33,573 nucleotides of DNA, from contig CAYSCH010000059.1 in NCBI GenBank assembly GCA_964429355.1, positions 1-33,573 on the forward strand, given 5' to 3'. This DNA comes from JAAYAY01 sp964429355 (GTDB taxonomy: Bacteria; Planctomycetota; Planctomycetia; Pirellulales; Thermoguttaceae). The translations under genes were made by a program, and so were the position numbers. This document shows positions 8,381 to 16,580 of the stretch, piece by piece. The notes below the pieces were generated by a model. The model made no database searches. It saw only the letters and a list, made by a program, of their open reading frames with translations, and was not told the origin of the DNA. Every line of letters begins with the position of its first letter. Position 1 is the first letter of the stretch.

Positions 8381-8662
8381 GAACTGGTTTATGGCAGCCT
8401 GAGGGGCCTTGATCGCAACCTTGGCGAGTGCCAGCAGCCTGCCGCAAACCCTCGAATTGCCGGAATCACAGTGATAGCAGTTGGGGAGGTTACGATCAAG
8501 GCCGGCTCGAGGGCTACGTACCTGCTCGCCCTGTCTTGGGCTATTTTCGCGTTCCGCACTGGTTCGGTCCTGCAGGGCGGCGCGGCCGTGCTCTGTGGAA
8601 TGTTGGAGACTTGCCAGTCTGCGGCCGCGCCGACTGCTGGACTTGGCCAATTCGCCAGCCCA

Positions 8663-9154
8663 CTACGGAGCCGGAGGAGGCCCCGACGGAGCCTCGCCCG
8701 GTGCAGCCGCCTCGCCGGGTGCGGGGGCTGGTTCTGGCGGAGCTTCCGGTGCCGATGCGGCTGGGGCAGGTACCGTATCTGACGGCGAAGGTTCCGCAGG
8801 AGGGGCTGGCGGAGCCGGCGGGAGAGGAGAATCCGCCTCCGTGCCCGTCGCTGGAGGGGCCATTGTCGGATCCACTCCGGGCGCCAGCTCGCTCGCTGGT
8901 TCGCAACAACCGATTGGCCTGCAACTCGCACGCACACATCCAGAGTAACAACACGAGCTGGGCCCACAGGTCGCCGGCCGACAGACCACAGGCTCACAGT
9001 ACACCGGTGCACAACTTGCGGGAGCATATACCGCCGAATAGCAGGATTGTGTTCGGCAATGTCGTCCGCGGTGATGTCGACCCGCCTCGGCCATCGAAGT
9101 TGTCAAGCACACCGCCAGAAAAAGGGCGATGCCGGTTACCATAACGCGTCGCAT
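8663..9154 (-). CDS. Secreted Cys-rich protein with Pro/Ala/Glu-rich tail
   Basis: 163 residues. The ATG follows GGAGGG, nearly the same leader as the gene at 1-223. The signal peptide (1-24) ends in AEA. Residues 35-85 carry about 15 cysteines in C-x-P-x-x-type spacing (SCAPVYCEPVVCRPATCGPSSC), also with Tyr and His. From about 90 to the end it is an uncharged or acidic Pro/Ala/Glu/Gly low-complexity tail, which could span or bind a cell wall. No enzymatic motif. I infer an exported, disulfide-linked envelope protein. It is paralogous in design to the truncated gene at the left edge. Confidence 0.82.
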   Translation of the reverse strand: MRRVMVTGIALFLAVCLTTSMAEAGRHHRGRHCRTQSCYSAVYAPASCAPVYCEPVVCRPATCGPSSCCYSGCVRASCRPIGCCEPASELAPGVDPTMAPPATGTEADSPLPPAPPAPPAEPSPSDTVPAPAASAPEAPPEPAPAPGEAAAPGEAPSGPPPAP

Positions 9155-9709
9155 GAGAATCCCTCCAACTCGAGAAAGTGACAGAACTTGGGAAACACCT
9201 GCGCCTTTCGTCCCGGCTCATTGGCCGCCGAGCCGCAAGTCACTCCCCGTGAGTGGCAGCGGCCCTCCCCTGAAAGATTTAGCGGCCCGGTCTCCTTTGT
9301 CAAGGATCCGGGTCCATCCACCAGACGGCATTCGGAATTCTCCAGAAGGCACCCAACGCTGCTTTGCACAGTTTGCACAATTTGTGGCATTGCTGGCATT
9401 GCCGTTACCACTGGGTATTGCGGCATTTTCGCCTCCGCAAGGGGGCCATTCCATGCACCTCCGAGGAGGGGATTGCCAACCTTTGGAACAGTGTCAATGG
9501 CATTGCAATTCTCCAAGCCGTTTGCAGGGGACGACCCGCGACAGTTATTGACTTCTCAGTTCCGAATCCAGTCCGATGGCCCCTTAATGAGCTAGATCCT
9601 TACCCCCCAAATCTGTTCCAACCACCAGTCTCCGATTGACCCAGGCCCACCAAGGGGGTAACTTATCGGCTCCTGAAAACGAGAACGGGCCAAATACCAG
9701 TGGATTCTC
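9155..9709. other. Intergenic region, 555 bases
   Basis: Between the divergent Cys-rich gene and glycosyltransferase gene. It holds a likely minus-strand promoter at 9276-9303 and three scattered copies of the octamer TGGCATTG (near 9383, 9392 and 9498). I see no convincing gene in it. Confidence 0.45.
9276..9303 (-). promoter_or_regulatory. Likely sigma-70 promoter of the Cys-rich secreted protein
   Basis: On the minus strand TTGACA (9298-9303) is a perfect -35 box; TAAATC (9276-9281) follows after 16 bases as a moderate -10. It would give a leader of roughly 115 bases. Confidence 0.4.
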
Positions 9710-11062
9710 ATGGTGTCCGGACCGGGTTCTCAACCCTTCCCTGGATCGGTGTGCATGGACGCAATCTGGATCGCTGTTTCGGCGGTTGTCGCCGTCCTGG
9801 CTGTTGTCCAGGGAGTGCTGGTTGCAGCCCAAGCGTATGAACACCGCCGTTTCACGCGTAGCCGCCTCGCCTGCCTTCCCTCCTACCATCCCAAGGGAAG
9901 AACCATCCTCCTGGTTCCCTGCCGCGGTCACGATCTGGGACTCGCCAAAAACCTCGCTTCCCTGTTCGAGCAGGATTACGACGACTACGAAATCCGTTTC
10001 CTTGTGGAAACGCCGACCGACCCCGTTTGCCGAGCTATTCAGAAAGTGGCAGCCGACTATCCCGGGCGTCTCAGCCGGATTGTGTTTGCCGGCAAAGCCA
10101 CCGACTGTGGCCAGAAGGTCCACAATCTGCTCCGCGGAACTGAATCCCTTCCCGACGACGTCAAGTACCTTGCCTTTGCCGACTCGGATGCTCGCCCCCG
10201 CCCCCACTGGCTTCGCGCCTTGATCCATCACCTTGAAAGCGACCACGTGGGAGCAACCACCGGCTATCGCTGGTTTGTCCCCCTGAGATCCACCACGCCC
10301 AATCTGCTCGTTACCAGCGTCAACGCAAGCCTCGCCATGCTTCTCGGCAGCGGTAATCCTAACATTGTTTGGGGCGGATCGTGGGCCATCCGCCACGACC
10401 GCTTTTCCCAGCTTGGAATTCGCGACGCCTGGAAACGAAAGCTGAATGACGATCTCGTGGTCACCCGCATTCTCCGTCAGGCCCGTCTCCGCGTCGAATA
10501 TGAACCGGCCTGCGCCGTTGCCTCCCCCGTCGACTTCAGCCTGCACGAGATGCTCGATTTTGCCCGCCGCCAGTACCTGCAGGCCCGATATTACCTGCCC
10601 GCTTTCTGGCGATCCGGACTTATTCTCACCACGTTTTCACTGATGGCTTTCTACCTGGCGCTCGCGGTCACGGTCTCCGCCTGGCGAAACGGTTCCGCCA
10701 TCGCGTGGCTCTCCACGCTGGTCGCTCTGACCCTCTGCACATCCTGGGTCTATCGGGGACTTCATCGCGTCTGGTTGTCGCAAGAACTCTTTCCCGATTA
10801 CGAACGTTGCCTGCGCACCACGCGACTGCTGGACCTGCTCGGAGGCCCCATCGCCGGCCTGGCCAACTGGTTCATCTTCGCCGGCTCGGCGTTCGGCCAC
10901 CGGCTCGTCTGGCGAGAAATCCACTACGTTCTCGACCGTCGCGGAAACGTCATCTCGGTGCATCACAAGCAAGCCCCATTCCTCGCCCCCCCGCCACCGA
11001 TCCGCTCCTTCGCGGTCGAAGCCGATCGCGAGCCGGCCAGTCAATCGCCGACTGGCTCCTGA
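9710..11062 (+). CDS. Membrane family 2 glycosyltransferase (ceramide glucosyltransferase-like)
   Basis: A 450-residue processive-type GT-A enzyme. A membrane helix lies at about 18-42, then the catalytic domain: TILLVPCRG (65-73), metal-binding DSD (158-160), the acceptor or catalytic NDD (246-248), and RRQYLQARYY (286-295), a variant of the (Q/R)xxRW box. Two or three further helices follow at about 303-345 and 370-400. This order is typical of ceramide glucosyltransferase/HpnI-like GT2/GT21 enzymes that add sugars to lipids at the cytoplasmic face. Donor and acceptor cannot be told. The start may be 9710 or the ATG at 9755; neither has a strong ribosome site. Its last 22 bases overlap the converging acyltransferase gene. 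Confidence 0.88.
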   Translation: MVSGPGSQPFPGSVCMDAIWIAVSAVVAVLAVVQGVLVAAQAYEHRRFTRSRLACLPSYHPKGRTILLVPCRGHDLGLAKNLASLFEQDYDDYEIRFLVETPTDPVCRAIQKVAADYPGRLSRIVFAGKATDCGQKVHNLLRGTESLPDDVKYLAFADSDARPRPHWLRALIHHLESDHVGATTGYRWFVPLRSTTPNLLVTSVNASLAMLLGSGNPNIVWGGSWAIRHDRFSQLGIRDAWKRKLNDDLVVTRILRQARLRVEYEPACAVASPVDFSLHEMLDFARRQYLQARYYLPAFWRSGLILTTFSLMAFYLALAVTVSAWRNGSAIAWLSTLVALTLCTSWVYRGLHRVWLSQELFPDYERCLRTTRLLDLLGGPIAGLANWFIFAGSAFGHRLVWREIHYVLDRRGNVISVHHKQAPFLAPPPPIRSFAVEADREPASQSPTGS

Positions 11063-14000
11063 GTGTCCGATCCTTCCCACCTCTCTGCGGTCATTCGAAG
11101 AGCCAGATCCTTCACCCGTTTGAGATCCAGCTTTCCTGTCCCGAGGATTGGAATATCGTCGACCCGGAAGAAGCTATCGGGCGAAGGAATCCAGATCGGC
11201 GGCAAACCGGCCTCTCCCAGTTTGCGGCAAACGTCGTCGGTTGCCATGTCCATCGAACGGTAGAGAACCACGATTCGCTCCCCCTTCTTCGCATCTGGGA
11301 CCCCCGTGACTACGGTCGCCTGCTCTCCCTCCTCGTCGTGGCCGAGGATCTCGCTGAGAACCTCCTCAATCCGAAGGTGGGGCACCATTTCCCCCCCGAT
11401 CTTGGAGAACCGGCTCTGGCGCCCTGTGATGTGAATGAACCCATCGACGTCGATCTTCGCGATGTCGCCTGTCGTGTACCACCCGTCCTGCAGGACTCGT
11501 GCCGTCAGTTCCGGCTGTCCCAGGTAGCCCTTCATCACGTTCGGTCCGCGGATCAGCAGCATCCCCGACTTGTCCGTCCCCAGGGTTGCGCCGGTCTCGG
11601 GATCCACAATCTTGGCCGAGATCCCCGGCATCGGCTGCCCCACGGAGCCGATCCGGTTGCCTTGCTGGAACTCGCTGGCAATCCTCGAGGCGGGGATATT
11701 CGTGGAGACGACCGGAGACAGTTCCGTCGTGCCGTAGCCTTCCACCGGCCGGATGCCGAATTTCGCCTCGAAGGCGTCGGCAACGTCCATCGGAAGCTTC
11801 TCGGCGCCGGTAATCAGCACTTCCAGGCCGGCGAAATCCGCCACGTCGCAACGGCGGGTGTAAGAACGCAGAAACGTGGGCGTCGACAGGAGGATTGTGG
11901 CCTTGTACTCCCTCGTCAGCTTGCCGACCTGACGGGCTTCCAGCGGGCTGTAGTGGTAAACACACATCGGATCGAGCACCAGCGCCGTCCAGATCGTGGT
12001 CGTGTAGCCGAAAGAATGGAAGAACGGGAGAATTCCCATCAGCACGTCGTCGGCCCGCATGCGGAGTACCTGGCTGAAGCCCTCCACGTTGGAGCCGATG
12101 TTGTGTTGCGTCAGCATTACTCCCTTGGGCAGACCCATGGAACCGGAGGTGAAGATAAGTGTGATCACATCATCCGCCTGGATCTTCGTCAGCCCCAGCA
12201 GACGTTCGTGAAGCCACGAGGGCAGAAGCCACGACGCGGCCGCTCCCGCCAGCTTGTCGGTCCGGCGCAGCTTCTCGAGCAGATCCTCGAGGTAAACGAC
12301 GTCCACGTTGAACCGGAAGGCGAACTTCTCCATCACCTTGCGCGACGTCAGCACATGCCGGATCCCAGCGATCTCGACGCACTCGTTCATGATCTCGTTG
12401 GAGACCGTGTAGTTCAGATTGACCGACACACGGCGGTCGAGTGCCAGGGCCGCATTGGCCAGCAGTCCTGCCCCCGAGGGCGGCAAGAGCACGCCCACCA
12501 TCGATTCATCGTCTTGCAGCACCTCCCGTCGCAGCAGACGCCGCATAACCAGAGAACGCGTCAGCAGGGATCCGCCGGTCATCTCCATCCCCGTCGAGTC
12601 CACGATCTTCTTTCGAAACCGGTTCTTCCGGCACGCCCGCAGCATCCTCCGGGCGGGCACCATCGCGAGTTTCTTGCTCCCCAGCATGCTCTGGTACCCC
12701 AACGCCTCAATCTCGAGCCGGACCTCCTGCGGATCCTTCACGCCACACATGGGCCGGCCGAAAACGATCGAAATCGGATAGGGAATCCTCAAGGGCCATT
12801 TCCAGAAGAACTTACCTCGTTCAAAACTGAAAATGCTCCCCCAGAGCCCGCCCAAATGGACGGGAATCACAGGCGCTTCCATGCCGCGGAGAACCGCCAC
12901 AAAACCTCGTCGGAAACCTTGAATCTGCCCTGTGCGGCTCAGGCCGCCTTCCGGGAAGATGCAAACCAGATCCCCCTCTCGCAACGCTTGCTGGCCCGCA
13001 CGCAACGATTCGACCATCGATTTCCGGCCCGGTTGAATAGGAATCGTCTTGTAGTCCCGGGCGAGTCGGCCCAAAACCCCCTTCTCGATGATATCCGCCC
13101 AAGCAATGAAACGAATTGGTCGCGGGCAGAACAGAATCAACAGCACGCCGTCGAGCCAGCTCACGTGGTTGGCGACCAGCAGCGCCCCGCCCTCTTCGGG
13201 AATATTCTCCAGCCCCCGCACACGCACGCGATAGAAAACAATTATCACGATCCTCGCGACGACGCGGATCATCGGAGTAAAGGCCAGGTAGACGATCGCA
13301 CAGAGAACGGGGATCGTTGCCAGCCCGGCCACGAGCCAGATCTGACTCGGTGAAAGTCCAAGGCCGTCCTTGCCCGCCAGCAAGCCGAAGACGCCTGCGG
13401 TTCCCATCATCCCCACGAAGGCCAGGAAGTTGTAGGCCGAAAGGATACGCCCCCGGCATTCGACTGGACTTCGCTCCTGTAGAAACGCCAACAGCGGCAC
13501 GTCATACAAGCCGGCCGTCAGGCCGAGCCCGAAAAGGAAGACCGCCACCCACACATAAGGTGCGCTCCGATACGTTCCAACCCCCTCGGGCAAAAAGAAG
13601 AGGGCGATGCCCATGACCACGATGCCTGCCGCTCCGAAGGGAACAATTCCCAATTCGATCCTGCCCGCGGACCAGATTCCGGCCAAGGCGCACCCGATCC
13701 CGATGCCCAACGTGAGTGAGGCAAGAAGGAGCGAAACATAGAACTGACCGTCCTGGCCCACCAGGTTCGGCACCGTAGGATTTGTCGCGTGGTTGTCAAC
13801 GTTGAGCTGAGCCAAGACTCCGAGCGACCAGAAGTAAGCGCTCCCCAGCCCGGCCCACAGGAGCGGCCGTCGAGCGAACAATTCCCACACCTGAGGAACG
13901 CAGTGGCCGGCAATGTTGTCGCGAAACCGACGATCTGGAGCTGCCGCGGCAAGGGGACGGATGTAGAGGCTGGCAATCCAACCCACAATCGCTACGCCGA

Positions 14001-14655
14001 TCAATGCCGTTGCCCACAGCCACCAATTGTGCATCGCCGGTGCCCGTACGACCCCGTCCGATACAACCGATGTGGCGTCGAAGAGCATGCCCCCGGCGGC
14101 CGTTCCCCCAATGATCGCCATGAACGTTGTCATGCCGATCCAGCCGTTGGCACTCGAAATGCAGTCCGTGCGCACGAGCTCGGGAATGCTGCCGTACTTC
14201 GACGGCGAAAAGAACGCGCTCTGACCTCCCATCAAGAAGAGAACGGCAAACATCGCCCACACGTTGCCGGAAAGAATCGCAACCGCACCAAGCGCCATGA
14301 TCACGATCTCAGCGAACTTGCATGCAACCATCACGTTCCGCTTGCTGTACCGGTCGGCAAGATAACCGGAGATCCCCGCCAGGAGAACAAACGGAGCCAG
14401 GAACGCAATCCCTCCCCATTGAAGTGCTTTGGCTGGCTCAATGTAGACCTTGCCGATCGGAACAATCAGCCACCGAAACATGTTGTCGTTGAACGCCACG
14501 AGGAACTGGGTGATCAGCAACGCAATGAAGCTTCGCGACCAGAGCCCCCCCTCCTTCCGGCCATCGGCACCGGAGGGACTCGTCGTTGCGCTATCGCCCT
14601 CGGGATTGCCCGGATCGCATCCTGAGTGGTTCGAATCGTCATATCCGTCTGCCAT
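11041..14655 (-). CDS. aas: LplT-PlsC-acyl-ACP synthetase fusion (Aas-type lysophospholipid repair)
   Basis: A 1204-residue three-part protein. About 40-445: a twelve-helix major facilitator domain like lysophospholipid flippase LplT (FLVAFNDNMFRW near the start). About 465-660: PlsC-type acyltransferase with NHVSWLD (496-502) and FPEGG (567-571). About 700-1195: AMP-binding acyl-ACP/CoA synthetase with TSGSMGLPKG (836-845), GYGTTELSP (973-981) and GDIAKIDVDGFIHITGR. In E. coli, LplT flips 2-acyl-lysophospholipid inward and Aas activates a fatty acid and re-acylates it; those are neighbouring genes. Here the whole path is one chain, an arrangement also known elsewhere. All signature residues are present. 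The gene is monocistronic and its 3' end overlaps the glycosyltransferase. Confidence 0.93.
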   Translation of the reverse strand: MADGYDDSNHSGCDPGNPEGDSATTSPSGADGRKEGGLWSRSFIALLITQFLVAFNDNMFRWLIVPIGKVYIEPAKALQWGGIAFLAPFVLLAGISGYLADRYSKRNVMVACKFAEIVIMALGAVAILSGNVWAMFAVLFLMGGQSAFFSPSKYGSIPELVRTDCISSANGWIGMTTFMAIIGGTAAGGMLFDATSVVSDGVVRAPAMHNWWLWATALIGVAIVGWIASLYIRPLAAAAPDRRFRDNIAGHCVPQVWELFARRPLLWAGLGSAYFWSLGVLAQLNVDNHATNPTVPNLVGQDGQFYVSLLLASLTLGIGIGCALAGIWSAGRIELGIVPFGAAGIVVMGIALFFLPEGVGTYRSAPYVWVAVFLFGLGLTAGLYDVPLLAFLQERSPVECRGRILSAYNFLAFVGMMGTAGVFGLLAGKDGLGLSPSQIWLVAGLATIPVLCAIVYLAFTPMIRVVARIVIIVFYRVRVRGLENIPEEGGALLVANHVSWLDGVLLILFCPRPIRFIAWADIIEKGVLGRLARDYKTIPIQPGRKSMVESLRAGQQALREGDLVCIFPEGGLSRTGQIQGFRRGFVAVLRGMEAPVIPVHLGGLWGSIFSFERGKFFWKWPLRIPYPISIVFGRPMCGVKDPQEVRLEIEALGYQSMLGSKKLAMVPARRMLRACRKNRFRKKIVDSTGMEMTGGSLLTRSLVMRRLLRREVLQDDESMVGVLLPPSGAGLLANAALALDRRVSVNLNYTVSNEIMNECVEIAGIRHVLTSRKVMEKFAFRFNVDVVYLEDLLEKLRRTDKLAGAAASWLLPSWLHERLLGLTKIQADDVITLIFTSGSMGLPKGVMLTQHNIGSNVEGFSQVLRMRADDVLMGILPFFHSFGYTTTIWTALVLDPMCVYHYSPLEARQVGKLTREYKATILLSTPTFLRSYTRRCDVADFAGLEVLITGAEKLPMDVADAFEAKFGIRPVEGYGTTELSPVVSTNIPASRIASEFQQGNRIGSVGQPMPGISAKIVDPETGATLGTDKSGMLLIRGPNVMKGYLGQPELTARVLQDGWYTTGDIAKIDVDGFIHITGRQSRFSKIGGEMVPHLRIEEVLSEILGHDEEGEQATVVTGVPDAKKGERIVVLYRSMDMATDDVCRKLGEAGLPPIWIPSPDSFFRVDDIPILGTGKLDLKRVKDLALRMTAERWEGSDTQEPVGD

Positions 14656-15061
14656 AGGTATCTACCCGCTCTTGCCTGGCTCGCTGAACTGGAACGCCTC
14701 GAAAAATGCCCATGATTCGAGGCAGCTTAGACGCAGAACGCCTGCCCCACGTCCGGACGCAGGGCGTCGTTTCACGCGATCCAAATCCCTCAGATTGTAG
14801 GTTGTGCTCTTCCCCGGGCCAATACGGTCTGGGAATCTCAGGCGGCATTTCCACACCGATGCAACGCCGCCGGCCTCGTTCCCTCCGCACCCCCGATCGA
14901 AGACACCCACCTTCTGCAAGGCGCCGGTAATCCAGGCTTCTCCACCTTCCACCTCACGCATACCAGCCATTGCAGGTCCGCCCAGCCAAAGATAGCCGGC
15001 TCCTGAAGTGGCCGGAAAACTCTCCTCCTGGAGCGAAGCAGAGCGGGCACCTCAGAAGCCA
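14656..15061. other. Intergenic region before the fusion gene
   Basis: About 400 bases between the cheY-like gene's terminator and the fusion gene. A 102-codon minus-strand frame exists but has no ribosome site and a skewed composition. I see no reliable feature. Confidence 0.4.
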
Positions 15062-15098
15062 AGAAAACAGATCGGCCGCAGGAATCGTGCCTGCGGCC
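15062..15098 (-). terminator. Rho-independent terminator of the CheY-like gene
   Basis: GGCCGCAGG (15074-15082) and CCTGCGGCC (15090-15098) form a 9-bp stem with a 7-base loop. On the minus strand GATCTGTTTTCTT follows. It lies about 35 bases past the stop at 15134. Confidence 0.75.
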
Positions 15099-15133
15099 GT
15101 CCATTTCATCGACCAGAATGCCCTCGGACCCGT

Positions 15134-15514
15134 TCAATTCGCGACGGGTGCCACCAGACAGTTCCTCAGTGTTGCCTGAAGCTGCTCGGGCAGGAACGGC
15201 TTGGCAATGAAGTCCTGGGCCCCTTTGCGAATCGCCTGCGAGATCAGCTTGGTCTGGTTCAGTGCGCTGACGACGACCACCCGGGCTTCCGGGTCGAGCT
15301 CCATGATCTTTTCCAGCGCGTAGATCCCGTCGGTTCCCGGCATGACGATGTCCATCGTCACGGCGTCCGGACGCAACTCGTCGTAGAGCCGGATCGCCTC
15401 CGCGCCGTCTCTGCCTTCCCCGGCTACTTCCCACCCTGCGTCTATCAGGCTTTCGCAGATCATCTTCCGCATCAGCATGGAATCATCGACGACGAGCACG
15501 CGATTGGACATCAT
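15134..15514 (-). CDS. Single-domain CheY-like response regulator
   Basis: 126 residues, a receiver domain and nothing else. Acidic residues D10-D11, phosphoacceptor Asp55 in TMDIVMPG, the switch segment VVVSALNQ and Lys105 in AKPF are all present. The MDIVMPGTDG context and S-M-L-M-R after the first acidic pair resemble CheY proteins from chemotaxis and from stand-alone signalling. No chemotaxis gene is nearby. The first ATG (15514) has AGAGG at good distance; a second ATG follows at once. It is probably transcribed alone, ending at the terminator at 15062-15098. Confidence 0.93.
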   Translation of the reverse strand: MMSNRVLVVDDSMLMRKMICESLIDAGWEVAGEGRDGAEAIRLYDELRPDAVTMDIVMPGTDGIYALEKIMELDPEARVVVVSALNQTKLISQAIRKGAQDFIAKPFLPEQLQATLRNCLVAPVAN

Positions 15515-15638
15515 CCGAATCCTCTCACTTCAAGCACCGGTTGCCAGCTCTTATCGCTCGGCAAATGACTGACTCGATTTCCTGGCAGCTATGACGTTCC
15601 GCGGCGATATTCACCAACACGACACTGGACAGCCATTT

Positions 15639-15862
15639 TCCGAGCGATCCGTCGTGTCCTGCCTGGTGTCGAGTTCGATCCACGAATTACGGGCTGTCCT
15701 CGCAGCGCCGGGACAGCTCCAATTCGCTCAAGTATACGGCGCAGAACCCGCTGGGAGTTGGAAAGCGGCCGCCGACTCGACACCGGCCTGGGCATACCGC
15801 CAATGCCCAGGCGGCATCCGCGTTCAGAATCACCGTATCGCCATATCCGAACGATCCGTCGT
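15639..15862. repeat. Two 17-base direct repeats
   Basis: TCCGAGCGATCCGTCGT (15639-15655) and TCCGAACGATCCGTCGT (15846-15862) differ at one base and lie 207 bases apart upstream of the CheY-like gene. They may be regulator sites or chance; no function known. Confidence 0.4.
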
Positions 15863-15992
15863 AATCCGCCCGGAATAACCGATACTTGAGGTGCCCTATT
15901 GAAGATTGTACCCCACCTCCATCGATAACACGTCCAAGACGATGATGCGAGGTCGCTCCGGCTAGATGAGGTTGTGTGATTCCAGGAGGAAA

Positions 15993-16019
15993 GAGGTGAC
16001 AGCCACCTTCTGCCGGAAC
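15993..16019 (+). repeat. Palindromic dispersed repeat, copy 1
   Basis: GAGGTGACAGCCACCTTC followed by TGCCGGAAC. The arms AGGTG and CACCT are less complete than in the copies at 16059 and 16451. It is in the same orientation as both. Confidence 0.6.
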
Positions 16020-16058
16020 GCCGGAGCTTTCCTTCGGTCGATGCGTGCTGCTTGGTAC

Positions 16059-16098
16059 AAAAGGTGACTGTCACCTTTTTGCCAGATCCCGTAAGGCT
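16059..16098 (+). repeat. Palindromic dispersed repeat, copy 2
   Basis: AAAAGGTGA, CTG, TCACCTTTT is a perfect 9-bp palindrome (16059-16079). It is followed by a tail TTGCCAGATCCCGTAAGGC that matches the tail of the copy at 16451. It lies 55 bases before the small membrane protein start. Confidence 0.7.
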
Positions 16099-16152
16099 GT
16101 TTACTATGGGGATCCGGCTGCATGCGGCCAAGAAGACTTGAGAGGCTGTGAC

Positions 16153-16443
16153 ATGGACATCACACGCAATCAGTACTTTCTGATGGGACTTCTCCTCATC
16201 TTCCTGGGGGTCGAGTTCCGCCTCGTTGAGTCGATTCAACTTACCCAGGAATTCACCCAGTTTCTCGCCCGGCGCACCAACCATCCGGCTGTCGCTACCA
16301 CCGACACCGTCGATAGCCTCCTCGGTACCAACACCAAGGTCCCGGCAAAAACGATCATCCCGCCCCAATGGGTCGGATACAGCTTCCTTTCACTCGGCGC
16401 AGTTCTGGTCCTTCACAGCCTCGCCATGCCTAAACCCGGATAA
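16153..16443 (+). CDS. Small two-helix membrane protein, unknown
   Basis: 96 residues. The ATG at 16153 follows GAGAGG at good distance; a frame extending to 16045 would run through a repeat and is not credible. A membrane helix lies at about 7-23 (FLMGLLLIFLGVEF), followed by an exported or periplasmic loop of about 50 residues that is Thr-rich, and a second helix near 77-92. No family recognised. It sits between two copies of the palindromic repeat in the same orientation. Confidence 0.7.
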   Translation: MDITRNQYFLMGLLLIFLGVEFRLVESIQLTQEFTQFLARRTNHPAVATTDTVDSLLGTNTKVPAKTIIPPQWVGYSFLSLGAVLVLHSLAMPKPG

Positions 16444-16450
16444 ATCGGAG

Positions 16451-16490
16451 GAAGAAGGTGACTGTTACCTTCTTCCGGGAATCCCGCAAG
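16451..16490 (+). repeat. Palindromic dispersed repeat, copy 3
   Basis: GAAGAAGGTGA, CT, GTTACCTTCTTC forms an 11-bp stem (one G-T pair) starting 8 bases after the small membrane gene's stop. The tail CGGGAATCCCGCAAGG matches copy 2. It might also act as a terminator, though there is no T-tract. Confidence 0.65.
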
Positions 16491-16526
16491 GTTATTCGGG
16501 GCGTGCCCAGGAATAAGTTGGCTATT

Positions 16527-16561
16527 TGGGTGGCACGCCCTGAGGAGCCAACGGCGTGGTG
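16527..16561. repeat. TGGGTGGCACG hairpin repeat, copy 1
   Basis: TGGGTGGCACGCCC then TGAGGAGCCAACGGCGTGGTG, an imperfect hairpin (GGCACGCC against GGCGTGGTGCC). A close copy is at 20227-20262. It lies just past the stop of the minus-strand gene at 16581. Confidence 0.55.
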
Positions 16562-16580
16562 CCCCCGTTCCTTGGCTCCG

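Larger units (their letters stand above)
15515..16152. other. Intergenic region, 638 bases, with repeats
   Basis: It holds two copies of a 17-base direct repeat (15639-15655, 15846-15862), two palindromic repeats (15993-16019, 16059-16098) and the divergent promoters for the CheY-like gene and the small membrane protein. Several minus-strand frames between 15650 and 15960 read somewhat protein-like but have stops and no start; they may be a gene remnant. Confidence 0.4.

Noticed and set aside
10705..13353. 882-codon plus-strand frame inside the fusion gene
   Set aside because: It is the antisense of the acyltransferase/synthetase domains; its length comes from GC bias.
14662..14970. 102-codon minus-strand frame between the CheY-like and fusion genes
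   Set aside because: No ribosome site; low-complexity Gly/Arg composition.
15589..15960. Protein-like minus-strand frames upstream of the CheY-like gene
   Set aside because: They have internal stops, no start or ribosome site, and no domain; at most a decayed gene.
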